Positions 24,645 to 33,873 of a stretch of 64,000 nt of DNA are shown one piece after another; the stretch's first letter is position 1; every line of letters begins with the position of its first letter. The translations under genes were made by a program, and so were the position numbers. A model generated the notes under the pieces. That model was not told where the DNA came from. It worked only from the letters and a program-made list of their open reading frames with translations, and did no database searches. Source of the DNA: Alteriqipengyuania halimionae (GTDB taxonomy: Bacteria > Pseudomonadota > Alphaproteobacteria > Sphingomonadales > Sphingomonadaceae); NCBI RefSeq assembly GCF_009827575.1, contig NZ_WTYR01000001.1:372001-436000 (forward strand), read 5' to 3'.

Positions 24645-25823
24645 ATGACATATACCAATGGCCGGGTCGTCAATGACGCCGATTCGCACACGATGGAAAC
24701 GCAGGACTGGCTCGCCCCCTATGTGGAAGACGAGTACAAACAGACCTATTCAGAGGTGTATTCGAAGCGTGAAGGCGGCGAGAAGATCGTGAAGATGATC
24801 GATGCCGCCAAGGCGCGCAAAAAGGACCCCGAGGCGCGCGCCAAGGCGCGGGAAAACCCGATCGAAGGTGCCAAGGGCTGGCTCGGCTATGGCGGCTTCG
24901 ACAAGGAAGAGCGCGTCGAGGCGCTCGACTGGCTCGGATTCTCGCGCCAGCTCGTTTTCCCGACCTTCGGTCTCGCCGCGATCACCCGGGCCGAGGAGGA
25001 CGACCAGCGCTACGCTGCGGCGACCGCGCTCAACAAGGCGCAGCAGGCTTTCTGCGATGCCGACGCGCGCATGGACTGCGTGGCCTTCACCCCGCTCGAC
25101 GATCCCGAGCGCGGCCTCGCCGAAGCGAAGCGCGCGGTCGAGGCGGGGGCGAAGGCGGTGATGTTCAGCGCCGGACCTGCCGGAGACAAGAGCCCCGGTC
25201 ACCCGGACTTCGATCCGTTCTGGCAGTTCCTGCAGGACAGCCGGATCCCCTTCATGCTCCATATCGGGCCGGGCACGAAAACCCAGCCAAGCAAGTTCCG
25301 CAATAACGGACGCGAGCGTGCCGCCGATCTCCACGGCGGGGGCGAGAACCTGCGTTTCCCGGACTTCATGTGCCTGTGGTACGCGCCGCAGGAATTCCTC
25401 ACCGCGATGGTCTATGATGGCGTGTTCCAGCGCTTCCCCGATCTGCGCGGCGGCGTGATCGAAAGCGGGGCGGGCTGGGTGCCCGAGTTCTTGCGGATGC
25501 TCGACCACGGCTGGTACTCGTTCAACAGGACCGACCAGTACCTGAAGGACATGGACCTGATGCCTTCCGAGTACATCAAGCGCGCAGTCCGCTTCACGCC
25601 ATTCCCGAATGAGGACGTGGGCCACATGATCCGCGATTCCGCGCCCGAGCTGTACCTGTTCTCCAGCGACTATCCGCACCCCGAGGGTACGAAGGACCCC
25701 TACGGCAAGTTCGAGACTTCGCTCGAAGGGTTCGACGAGGACGTCAAGGACATGTTCTACCGCACGAACTACGACCACATGATGTTCCGCAAAAGCGAGG
25801 CGCTGGCCGAAGCGGCCGCATAG
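24645..25823 (+). CDS. Amidohydrolase-2 (ACMSD-type) family metal-dependent hydrolase
   Basis: A 392-residue cytoplasmic TIM-barrel enzyme. It opens with DADSHTMET, the amidohydrolase-2 equivalent of the metal-binding first strand. Other conserved elements are FPTFGLA, DCVAFTPLDDPE, FMLHIGPG (likely metal or substrate His), GGVIESGAGWVPEFLRMLD and LYLFSSDYPHPEG (likely metal Asp). The family decarboxylates or hydrolyses carboxylated rings and related compounds, which fits a catabolic region but does not fix the substrate. A good ribosome site (caggag) precedes the ATG, and a strong terminator follows. Confidence 0.9.
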   Translation: MTYTNGRVVNDADSHTMETQDWLAPYVEDEYKQTYSEVYSKREGGEKIVKMIDAAKARKKDPEARAKARENPIEGAKGWLGYGGFDKEERVEALDWLGFSRQLVFPTFGLAAITRAEEDDQRYAAATALNKAQQAFCDADARMDCVAFTPLDDPERGLAEAKRAVEAGAKAVMFSAGPAGDKSPGHPDFDPFWQFLQDSRIPFMLHIGPGTKTQPSKFRNNGRERAADLHGGGENLRFPDFMCLWYAPQEFLTAMVYDGVFQRFPDLRGGVIESGAGWVPEFLRMLDHGWYSFNRTDQYLKDMDLMPSEYIKRAVRFTPFPNEDVGHMIRDSAPELYLFSSDYPHPEGTKDPYGKFETSLEGFDEDVKDMFYRTNYDHMMFRKSEALAEAAA

Positions 25824-25844
25824 CAAGCACGCATCGCGAAGACC

Positions 25845-25878
25845 GGGGAAGCATCCACGAGGTGCTCCCCTTTTTTTT
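25845..25878 (+). terminator. Rho-independent terminator after the amidohydrolase
   Basis: A stem GGGG(A)AGCA/TGCTCCCC with a 9-base loop is followed by eight T residues. Confidence 0.88.
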
Positions 25879-26009
25879 AGCCCGTGGTACCTTGTGCACG
25901 GATCGCTTGGAGGCGGGGCGTTACCTGACAGAAAATCCAATAGAGATGAGTGGTGGGCTGGCGCCCCGGCGACCTTGCGCATTTTCCGGGCCAGCGGCAC
26001 AGCGGGCCG

Positions 26010-26603
26010 ATGGAAGACAAGTCGACAGAGGGCGATCGCAAGCAGCAATTGCTCGATGCTGCAGAGACGCTGATCCGCGAGCGCCGGACGCTCAATCTGT
26101 CACTCGGCGAGCTCGCCGACCGGGTCGGTGTCAGTCGCAGCCTGCTCTATGTTTACTTCGATGGCGTTCCGAAGATCATCGATGCCCTGTTCCTCATGCA
26201 TCTCGAACGGCTTGGCTCGCGTGTCCTGCCAGCACTCGACGCTAGCGACGCGTCCTATCGGGAACGCGCAGGCGCGGCCTATTCCAGCTATCTCGATTAT
26301 TTGATCGAGAGCGGTCCGATCCTGCAACTTATCCTGCGCGAGCGACACCAGGACAGCCCGCTAGGGCCCGACAGCCAGCGGCGATTTCGCCTCCTGCTTC
26401 GGCAAGTCGCAGCGCTGACGCGACAGGCGCTTCGCCTCGCTCCGCGCGAAGCCTTCGTGCTGCTCGAACTCACCTCGGGGATACCAGAAGCGCTCGCACG
26501 GTTGGTGCGGGCTGGAGAGATCGATCGCGCAACCGCGCATGCGACCTGTGACCGCCTCGTCTTGGCAGCGGTCGACGGATTTGCAGTCGGCCCAACCAGT
26601 TAG
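26010..26603 (+). CDS. TetR-family regulator
   Basis: About 197 residues. The frame is open from 25950, but the ATG at 26010 begins MEDKSTEGDRKQQLLDAAETLI, a standard TetR start. The DNA-binding domain (LDAAETLI ... LSLGELADRVGVSRSLLYVYFDGVPKIIDALF) is followed by an effector domain of unknown specificity. It lies between the amidohydrolase and a convergent TetR-like gene and is a candidate regulator of the tesB/amidohydrolase region. Confidence 0.88.
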   Translation: MEDKSTEGDRKQQLLDAAETLIRERRTLNLSLGELADRVGVSRSLLYVYFDGVPKIIDALFLMHLERLGSRVLPALDASDASYRERAGAAYSSYLDYLIESGPILQLILRERHQDSPLGPDSQRRFRLLLRQVAALTRQALRLAPREAFVLLELTSGIPEALARLVRAGEIDRATAHATCDRLVLAAVDGFAVGPTS

Positions 26604-26612
26604 CCTTCCAAA

Positions 26613-27461
26613 CTAGTCTGCGCCCGCGGCGAGGCTTTCGTCGCTGACAACGCCGGCCATGATTATATTCAGGCAGATTTCCTCGACCATGGCGAAAGGC
26701 GCGCGTTTGCTTGCGACGATGCCGCCCGCCTTCAGACTTACCGCCGTCAGCGCGGCGGTCGATGCGCGTGCGTTCTGCAAGTCCATCTTGCCATGGCCGA
26801 CGAGCTCGTCGAGGATCGGTGCCCGCGCCTTGTCGCTTTGTGTGATCCGTTCGGGCTTTAAGGCATCGCGAACCTCGGGCGTGCGGAGCAGCATTTGCAG
26901 CATCGGCCCGCGCCTGGCGGCTTCGTGGAGGTAGCCGATGGTGGAAAGCATCACGCGCGTCCTATGGTTGGTGCCACGCGCTATGCGCTTGCGCCGCAGC
27001 GATTCCTGTGTTGCGATTTCCCGCCGCGCCATGGCCAGCAGCAATTCGGTTCGTCCGCCGAAGCAATTGTGGACCTGGGTTTCGCTGATCCCGGCTATGC
27101 GTGCTACTTCGCGTATGGTGACCGCCGAAAGCCCGTCGCTCAGCGCAATTCGACTCGCCATGTCCATCAGGTGATCCTGCCGCTCTTCTGCCGACATGCG
27201 GGTGCGGGTGCCGGGCGACTTGCGGACATGCCGCGCACCTAGGGCGAAGGTTTCGCTCAATCCTATCGGTGCCGGTGGCAGTTCCGGGCGCGGTTCGCGG
27301 GTGGATGCGTTGCGGGTCCAGTGCGATCGCGGCGGGCGCGGGATGTCGAGGCGGTCGCAGATCTTCGCCAGCCCGTTGCCGGAAAGGCCGTAGCGCGCGG
27401 CAACCGCCCCCATCGGCTCTGACCATATGCTCTCGAACAGTTCGGTGCGCGTCAGTTCCAT
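26613..27461 (-). CDS. TetR-family regulator with an extra N-terminal HTH module
   Basis: A 282-residue protein with two parts. Residues 1-~50 (LTRTELFESIWSEPMGAVAARYGLSGNGLAKICDRLDIPRPPRSHW) match a short HTH-like module ('ELVWSEPM..VA.R.G.S..GLAKICRR..IP.P..GYW') that occurs in other, unrelated bacterial proteins. Residues ~88-282 are a TetR domain (EERQDHLMDMASRIAL ... VTIREVARIAGISETQVHNCFGGRTELLLAM) with an effector region. A regulator with two potential DNA-contacting modules is unusual. It converges with the TetR gene at 26010, with stops 9 bases apart. Confidence 0.85.
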   Translation of the reverse strand: MELTRTELFESIWSEPMGAVAARYGLSGNGLAKICDRLDIPRPPRSHWTRNASTREPRPELPPAPIGLSETFALGARHVRKSPGTRTRMSAEERQDHLMDMASRIALSDGLSAVTIREVARIAGISETQVHNCFGGRTELLLAMARREIATQESLRRKRIARGTNHRTRVMLSTIGYLHEAARRGPMLQMLLRTPEVRDALKPERITQSDKARAPILDELVGHGKMDLQNARASTAALTAVSLKAGGIVASKRAPFAMVEEICLNIIMAGVVSDESLAAGAD

Positions 27462-27622
27462 CGCGCGACGCTATTCCGATCTCTCCGCTCCTGTCCACCG
27501 GGTTGCGTCCGCGCAGCTGCGGATAAAGCGGGTTCCAGATCGTACCCTATATTCAAATATGCTTGTTGTTAGATTGTAAATGGTGCGCTATGCCCCTTGC
27601 CAGGAAGAATGAGGAGAGGAGA

Positions 27623-29041
27623 ATGGCGCGGTTTGTAGCGGCTCTGGTGGTCCTCACCACCTTGTTTGCGCCGCAAGCTCTCAATGCTCAAATGCCCGAC
27701 CCGATCGATGCAGTCACCGTCGATCTCGAAGCAGGAACCCTCCTGGGATCGCGCGAAAACGGCGTACTGTTTTTTCGAGGCGTACCTTATGCAGCTCCCC
27801 CGACCGGCGAAAATCGATGGCGTCCTCCCCAGCCAGTCGAGCCTTGGCAAGGCGTCCGCGCGGCGACCGCGCATGAGCCGCCTTGCGTGCAGCCGGTCGA
27901 TACCGACACGACGATCGCGAATTTCGGCGGCGTCAATGGCGCCCAGTCCGAAGACTGCCTCTATCTCACCATCACCGCGCCCGAAGATGCGCGCGATGCG
28001 CCCGTTCTGGTCTGGTTCCATGGCGGTGCGTTCTTTCTCGGCGCTGGCAGCCTTGGCTCCTACGACGGCACGGCCAATGCGAAACAGGGCGTCATCACGG
28101 TAAGCGTCAACTATCGGCTCGGCGCACTGGCGAACTTCGTTCACCCCGCACTCGAAGCACTGCATCCCGACGAGCCGCAGGGCAATTACGCTTTGCAGGA
28201 TGCGGTGGCGGTGCTCGAATGGGTCAGGGACAATATCGCGGCGTTCGGAGGCAACTCCGAGCAGATCACCGTTGCGGGCCAGTCGGCCGGTGGAGGGATT
28301 GTCGTCAATCTTCTGTCGCTGCCCTCTGCCAAGGGCCTGTTCGACAAGGCGATCGTGCAATCGGGCGCGCTGCTGCTTCCGGATCGACCGAAAGCCGTCG
28401 CGCAGCGCATGGCGGCCGAGGCTTTGGAGACCATCGGCATCGGGCCGGATGCCACGGCGCACGATCTGCGCAGCATTTCCGCGCAGACTTTCGCGGCCTC
28501 CGAGCCGCTGCGTGCCGGGTTCTTCTTCACGCCGGATGACGGGTTCAAACCGACATCGACGATTGCAGCGCTGCGGGCGGGAGCGGCAAGTGACGTTCCC
28601 ATATTGGTGGGCGCGAATGCGGGAGAGAAGGGCTTCGCCGCTGCCCGCATGCTGGCAGCTATGGCGGGGACGACGGGCGCGCCGGCCTTCCTCTATCGCT
28701 TCGATCATACTCCGGCCTTCCGCGCCCAAAAGTGGACCGACGGGCCGATCCACTCGGCCGAACTGATGTTCACTTTCGATTCGATCGACCGGTCGAGCTG
28801 GGGCGGCGAGCGCGCCGACGTGGCTGATCGCGCGCTGGCCGGCCAGGTCAACAGGTGCTGGCTCGCCTTCGTCAAGATGGCGCCCGATGCACGCTCCTTC
28901 GAATGCGCCGACGGCTTCGCATGGCAAGCCTATCGCCCGGGCGGCGAGGTCGCGCTGATTGAAATGACTGGCCCGCAGATGGCCCCGGCAGATGCCCTGC
29001 GGGACGGCCCGAAGGAGGATGCCACGACGCGAGACGATTAG
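27623..29041 (+). CDS. Exported type-B carboxylesterase 1 (compact form)
   Basis: A 472-residue enzyme; the ATG at 27623 follows GAGGAGAGGAGA and begins a Sec signal (MARFVAALVVLTTLFAPQALNA). Type-B landmarks are FFRGVPYAAPPTGENRWRPP, EDCLYLTITAP, the oxyanion HGGAFF, and a triad of S221 (GQSAGGG), E335 (GEKGF) and H377 (HSAEL). Unlike the other three esterases here it lacks about 75 residues between the Glu and His regions, so the lid/cap helices are largely missing. It likely acts on esters in the periplasm or outside the cell. It sits 48 bases before receptor 3, probably in one operon. Confidence 0.9.
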   Translation: MARFVAALVVLTTLFAPQALNAQMPDPIDAVTVDLEAGTLLGSRENGVLFFRGVPYAAPPTGENRWRPPQPVEPWQGVRAATAHEPPCVQPVDTDTTIANFGGVNGAQSEDCLYLTITAPEDARDAPVLVWFHGGAFFLGAGSLGSYDGTANAKQGVITVSVNYRLGALANFVHPALEALHPDEPQGNYALQDAVAVLEWVRDNIAAFGGNSEQITVAGQSAGGGIVVNLLSLPSAKGLFDKAIVQSGALLLPDRPKAVAQRMAAEALETIGIGPDATAHDLRSISAQTFAASEPLRAGFFFTPDDGFKPTSTIAALRAGAASDVPILVGANAGEKGFAAARMLAAMAGTTGAPAFLYRFDHTPAFRAQKWTDGPIHSAELMFTFDSIDRSSWGGERADVADRALAGQVNRCWLAFVKMAPDARSFECADGFAWQAYRPGGEVALIEMTGPQMAPADALRDGPKEDATTRDD

Positions 29042-29089
29042 TCGAACCGAATAAGAAGCCGGAAAAAACGGCGATGTTGGGAGAGAGAG

Positions 29090-32000
29090 ATGATTGGTAA
29101 ACCGCACTTCATGGCGGGGGCGGCGTGCGCCTTCGCGTGTGCTCCTGCGGCGATGGCGCAGACCGCTCCGGTTGCTGACGAGCAGAACCAACCGGAACTG
29201 GCCGACCAGATTGAATCGGACCCAGAGCGGACGATCATCGTCACAGGATCCTACATTCGCGGCCAGCGCGAAGATGGCGCGCAGCCGGTCGACGTATTCG
29301 GGCAGGAAGAGCTCGAGGCGCGCGGCATCGACAGCCCGCTGGAGTTTATCAAGAGCCTCCCTTCGGTCGGTCCCGTGCTTGGCGATTCCAACCAGTACGG
29401 CGCGGGCGGCAGCCTGGGTGTCGGCTCGATCAACCTGCGCAGCCTCGGGCGAGAGCGCACGCTGGTTCTGTTCAATGGTCGCCGCTTTGCAACCGAGCCG
29501 GGCGATGGCGCGGCGGACACCAACCTGATCCCGCTGTTCGCGCTCGACCGGATCGAGGTGCTGAAGGACGGCGCGGCTTCCACCTACGGCTCCGATGCGA
29601 TCGCCGGTGTCGCGAACTTCGTCACCCGCCGGGACTTCGACGGGATCGAGATCGCGGGGGATTATGAGTTCGTAAACGGGTCGGACGACAATTATCGGGT
29701 CAGCGCGCTGGCCGGATTCGATCTTGGCACCGCCAATCTGATGATTGGCGCTGGCTGGCAGCACCGGTCCGAATTGCCCACGACCGCGCGCGAATTCACA
29801 CAGGTGCCCTACGCGAAAAATCCCACCGGCTATTCCTTCCTGAGCAGTCCGGGCCTCTATGCGCCGGTCGGCCTCATACCCGGGGTCGGTGTCACCACGC
29901 TTGGGCTGGGGGTCGATGGAAGCCAGGTCGGTGCGTGCGAGGCTCTGGGCGGTATCGACGGCCAATACCCGCGCGCCGGTGCGACCCCGCTGCCCGTGTG
30001 CCGATACAGCTACATCCCGTTCGTGAACCTGGTCGAGAAAGAAGACCGCTACCAGGTCTACGGCCAGTTTACCGCCGATCTTTCCGGCAGCGTCAGCTTC
30101 ACTGCGGAGGCGCTCTATTCGCATACCGAGCTGAAGGATCTGGGCTATTCTCCCAGCAACCCAATTACCCAGGGGCCGAACGGTCCGGGCAGCGTGAGCG
30201 CGTTCACCGTGCCTGCCAGCAACCCCGGCTATGCCGCCTATCTTGAGCAAAGCTTCGCACCGGGCACCCCACCGCGACTGTTCACGCCGATATTGTCATC
30301 GATCGTGCTGTTCCGGCCTTTCGCGCTGGGCGGTAATCCCATGAACTCGGGCGGATCCGGCTATGGGCAGGCGGTCAACGATGCCTGGAGGGTCTCGGCA
30401 GGGTTCGATTTCGACCTGAGCGATAAACTGACGCTGCAGACCTACGGGACCTATATCCGCAGTTCGCGTCTTGCGTTCTCCAACGACATCGTGAGCGACC
30501 GGCTGCAACGTGCGCTGAATGGCTTCGGCGGAGAGAACTGTACGGGCGCGACCCCGGGCGCGAACGGCTGTCTGTATTTTAACCCCTTCATAAACTCCGC
30601 GCCCGGCAATCCAGCGCTGGGCTTGGAGAATCCGGCCCACATTCCCGGCAACGAGAACTCGCTCGAGGTGATCGATTACCTTACCGAGCGCAGCGGCACG
30701 CGGGCCACCGAAGAGCAATTTATTTTCGATGCCGTATTCAGCGGAGACGCCACGCTGTTCGGAAAGACGCTGGGCTATGCCTTCGGTGGCCAGTTCCGCA
30801 GGACCGACTTCGCAACCGATCCGCTCAATCGTTTCAGCGACCCGAGTGCCTATCCGTGCGCGATCGACGGGGACACATCGTGCCTCGACGATCCGAACGA
30901 CACCAATTTCCCGGTGGGCGCCTTTACCTTCCTTGGCCAATACCCGCGCGCGCGCCTGTCGCAGGACGTGTACGCGGTCTTCGCCGAAGCGCAGATGGAG
31001 GTGGTCGACGGTTTCGAACTGACTGGCGCCGTCCGGTACGAGGATTATGGCGGCGAGGTGGGATCGACCATCAATCCCAAACTCTCGGCGCGCTGGCAGG
31101 TGACCGATTTCCTTGCTCTGCGCGGGTCAGTGGGCGACACGTTCCGCGGGCCGCTGCCCGCCGATCTCGGGACCGCTGGGGTTCGCGCCGTGGCCGGGAT
31201 CAACGTGCTGGGCGGAAACTTCAAGGCGACCGACACCGTCGGCAATCCTGCTCTCGCGCCGGAAACCGCGCTGACCTACAATATCGGAGCGATCCTCGAC
31301 GTCGGCGGGTTCAGCTTCAGCGTCGACTACTGGACTTACGAGTTCGAAGGGCGCTTCACCAATCTCCCGATCCAAGCGATCGCGGCCAATGTCGCGCCTG
31401 GCGGACAGGACGGGACGCAGCCCGTCGATTGCTCCAGTCCTTTCGTTGCCTACGTGGTCTTCGCGGGCGGAGTCTGCACGCAAGGCACCACGATTGGCAA
31501 CGATATCAGCCGCCTGAAGACGCAGACCGTCAACGGCCCCGACGTTACCACGCGTGGACTCGATTTCAGTGCCAACTACCGCACGGAATTGGGAACGGTC
31601 AGGGTGAATTTCGGAGCCAATGCGACCTACACGCTGGAATACGAGTTCAGCGATTTCGAGTTCAACGGACTGCTGTTCAGCGAAGGCTACGATGCGGCCG
31701 GCTTTTCGAACTACGACCGTGCGCCGGGCACCGTGTCTAAATGGCGGGCGAGCGGCTACCTCAATCTGCAAGTGGATCCGGTAAGTGCGACCTGGTCGAG
31801 CACCTATATCGGCGGCGTAACCGACAACCGCTGCGAAGGGCTCGAGTTCTGCGCGGAGACGCCCGAATTCGGGGGGACCAACTTCGGGCGCGAGATAGGC
31901 TCATTTTTCTCGCATGATTTCTTCGCGTCGATCGACCTCGCGCTTGGCGGTGTCGAGGCCGAGTTGCAGGCCGGAGTTGAGAACCTGTTCGACACCAATC

Positions 32001-32092
32001 CGCCGGAAGCGCGCCTCGAATATGGCTACGACCCATTCATCGGCACCGCCAAGGGCCGGACCTTCAAGGTCGGCGTGAAGGTCGGCTTCTAA
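29090..32092 (+). CDS. TonB-dependent outer-membrane receptor 3
   Basis: A 1000-residue receptor with a signal peptide (MAGAACAFACAPAAMAQT). The plug shows TIIVTGSYIRGQRED, PLEFIKSLPSVGP, INLRSLGRERTLVLFNGRR and YGSDAIAGVANFVTRRDFDG; the barrel closes with RTFKVGVKVGF. GGGAGAGAG lies just before the ATG. It is flanked on both sides by exported carboxylesterases (stop-to-start gaps 48 and 94 bases), so a substrate with ester bonds is likely. Loop cysteine pairs (e.g. CSSPF...CTQG) are present. Confidence 0.93.
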   Translation: MIGKPHFMAGAACAFACAPAAMAQTAPVADEQNQPELADQIESDPERTIIVTGSYIRGQREDGAQPVDVFGQEELEARGIDSPLEFIKSLPSVGPVLGDSNQYGAGGSLGVGSINLRSLGRERTLVLFNGRRFATEPGDGAADTNLIPLFALDRIEVLKDGAASTYGSDAIAGVANFVTRRDFDGIEIAGDYEFVNGSDDNYRVSALAGFDLGTANLMIGAGWQHRSELPTTAREFTQVPYAKNPTGYSFLSSPGLYAPVGLIPGVGVTTLGLGVDGSQVGACEALGGIDGQYPRAGATPLPVCRYSYIPFVNLVEKEDRYQVYGQFTADLSGSVSFTAEALYSHTELKDLGYSPSNPITQGPNGPGSVSAFTVPASNPGYAAYLEQSFAPGTPPRLFTPILSSIVLFRPFALGGNPMNSGGSGYGQAVNDAWRVSAGFDFDLSDKLTLQTYGTYIRSSRLAFSNDIVSDRLQRALNGFGGENCTGATPGANGCLYFNPFINSAPGNPALGLENPAHIPGNENSLEVIDYLTERSGTRATEEQFIFDAVFSGDATLFGKTLGYAFGGQFRRTDFATDPLNRFSDPSAYPCAIDGDTSCLDDPNDTNFPVGAFTFLGQYPRARLSQDVYAVFAEAQMEVVDGFELTGAVRYEDYGGEVGSTINPKLSARWQVTDFLALRGSVGDTFRGPLPADLGTAGVRAVAGINVLGGNFKATDTVGNPALAPETALTYNIGAILDVGGFSFSVDYWTYEFEGRFTNLPIQAIAANVAPGGQDGTQPVDCSSPFVAYVVFAGGVCTQGTTIGNDISRLKTQTVNGPDVTTRGLDFSANYRTELGTVRVNFGANATYTLEYEFSDFEFNGLLFSEGYDAAGFSNYDRAPGTVSKWRASGYLNLQVDPVSATWSSTYIGGVTDNRCEGLEFCAETPEFGGTNFGREIGSFFSHDFFASIDLALGGVEAELQAGVENLFDTNPPEARLEYGYDPFIGTAKGRTFKVGVKVGF

Positions 32093-32186
32093 CGGCGAGT
32101 GAGTGGACCATTCGCGCGAGGGGGCGGGCCGAGCGACGGCTTTCCGCCCCTTCATGCGCAACGACATATCAACGGGAGAAACCTCA

Positions 32187-33803
32187 ATGCCAAGACATGC
32201 CATGATGCTCGCATCGATCACCGCTCTCGCGCTGTGCGCGCCCGCCGCTGCGCAAGATCCCGAACTCCCGGCCGCAACCCCTGTGGTGAAGACCGACACC
32301 GGCTCGGTCCAGGGCCTCGAACAGGGCGGGATCGATGCATTCCTCGGCGTGCGCTACGCTGCGCCGCCGCTGGGCGATCTGCGCTTCCAGCCGCCCGAGA
32401 AGCCCGCCGCTTGGGAGGGCGTGGCCGATGCGACCGGCTATGGTGCGCCGTGCATGCAGCTCTATTCGGCAAGCGGGCCGACCGAGTCCGAGATGACCCG
32501 CCGCATTCAGGCGATCTTCCCGACCTCGACCGAGGCGAAGATGGACAACGAGGACTGCCTGTTCCTCAACGTATGGACCTCGGCGGCGGACGATGGCGGC
32601 AAGCGCCCGGTGATGGTCTGGTTCCACGGCGGCGGCTACGCCTACGGGTCGGGCAACTGGCCCGCCTATAATGGCCGCAATCTGGCGGAGAAGGGCGACG
32701 TCGTCGTCGTCACGGTCAACCACCGGCTCAATGCTTTCGGCTACCTCAATCTGGCGGAAAAGTTCGGCGAGGAATTTGCCGCATCGGGCAATGTCGGCAA
32801 CCTCGATCTGGTCCGCTCGCTCGAATGGGTCCGCGACAATATCGCGGCCTTCGGGGGCGATCCCGAGAATGTGACGATCATGGGCGAGTCGGGCGGCGGA
32901 TCGAAGGTCAGCCACCTAATGGCGATGCCTGCCGCCGACGGCCTGTTCGACAAGGCGGTGATTCAGTCCGGCCCCGGCGTGACCAGCGGCAAGCCTGCCG
33001 AGGCGGCGGATTATGCGGACAAGATCCTCGATACGGCGGGTGTCGAAACGCTCCAAGGCCTGCGCAACATGCGCAGCGACGAGATCGTCGAAGCGGTGCG
33101 CAAGGCCACTCGTGCGGGAAGCGCAATGGGACGCGGGCCGCAGTTCGGCCCTATCGCCGATGGCACGATCGTCCCGCGCGATCCTTTCCTGCCAGCCGCG
33201 CCCGAACAGTCGCGCGAAATCCCGGTGCTGATCGGCTATAACAAGGACGAGATGACGCTGTTCATGGCCGCGCAGCCGTGGTTCGGGCGGCTGACCGAGG
33301 ATACGCTCACCGCGATGACCGGCGCAATGGGCGAGCAGGCGGTGGCGGCAGTCGCGGCCTATCGCGCGCGCTACCCCGACTATTCGCCGACGCACCTTGC
33401 GGCCATCGCGATGGGCGCCCGCTTCGTGCGCGGGACTTATCTGCTCGCTGACCAGCAGGCCAAGACCGCGAGCGCGCCGGTCTATGTCTATCGCCTGACG
33501 TGGGAGACGCCGATTGGCGGGGGCATGCTGCGCACGCCGCATACGCTCGATATCCCGCTGATGTTCGACAATGCGGCGGAAAGCGCGGCGCTGGTTGGCA
33601 CCGGCGAGGATGCGCAGACCATGGCCGACATGATGAGCGACGCGTGGATCGCCTTCGCCAGGACCGGCACCCCGTCGAGCGCGCTGCTGCCTGAATGGAA
33701 GGCCTACACGCCCGCCAGCCGCAATGTGATGGAACTGGATGTCGAGCCCCAGCTGGTCGACGATCCCGAAAAGGACATTCGCGAACTGCCCAGCGAACTC
33801 TGA
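32187..33803 (+). CDS. Exported type-B carboxylesterase 2
   Basis: A 538-residue enzyme. The frame is open from 32103, but the ATG at 32187 is preceded by GGGAGA and starts a signal peptide (MPRHAMMLASITALALCAPAAAQ). Motifs: GVRYAAPPLGDLRFQPPEKP, EDCLFLNVWTS, oxyanion HGGGYAYGSG, and triad S235 (GESGGGS), E355 (NKDEM) and H452 (TPHTLDIP). Full-length cap helices are present, unlike esterase 1. It follows receptor 3 on the same strand and ends at a bidirectional terminator, making an esterase-receptor-esterase unit. Confidence 0.92.
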   Translation: MPRHAMMLASITALALCAPAAAQDPELPAATPVVKTDTGSVQGLEQGGIDAFLGVRYAAPPLGDLRFQPPEKPAAWEGVADATGYGAPCMQLYSASGPTESEMTRRIQAIFPTSTEAKMDNEDCLFLNVWTSAADDGGKRPVMVWFHGGGYAYGSGNWPAYNGRNLAEKGDVVVVTVNHRLNAFGYLNLAEKFGEEFAASGNVGNLDLVRSLEWVRDNIAAFGGDPENVTIMGESGGGSKVSHLMAMPAADGLFDKAVIQSGPGVTSGKPAEAADYADKILDTAGVETLQGLRNMRSDEIVEAVRKATRAGSAMGRGPQFGPIADGTIVPRDPFLPAAPEQSREIPVLIGYNKDEMTLFMAAQPWFGRLTEDTLTAMTGAMGEQAVAAVAAYRARYPDYSPTHLAAIAMGARFVRGTYLLADQQAKTASAPVYVYRLTWETPIGGGMLRTPHTLDIPLMFDNAAESAALVGTGEDAQTMADMMSDAWIAFARTGTPSSALLPEWKAYTPASRNVMELDVEPQLVDDPEKDIRELPSEL

Positions 33804-33816
33804 GGCGCTGACAATT

Positions 33817-33852
33817 AAAAGGCCGGCGTCCCGTCTGGGGCGCCGGCCTTTT
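33817..33852. terminator. Bidirectional terminator
   Basis: AAAAGGCCGGCG and CGCCGGCCTTTT form a perfect 12-bp stem with a 12-base loop. It serves both the esterase gene (+) and the converging fused beta-oxidation gene (-). Confidence 0.9.
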
Positions 33853-33873
33853 CGTGTCCGGGTGAGGGAAGTC

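Noticed and set aside
27569-30250. Long 893-residue open frame on the minus strand
   Set aside because: It is antisense to esterase 1 and receptor 3, which have clear motifs, signals and ribosome sites. The antisense protein has no recognisable domain, and such frames are common in GC-rich DNA.
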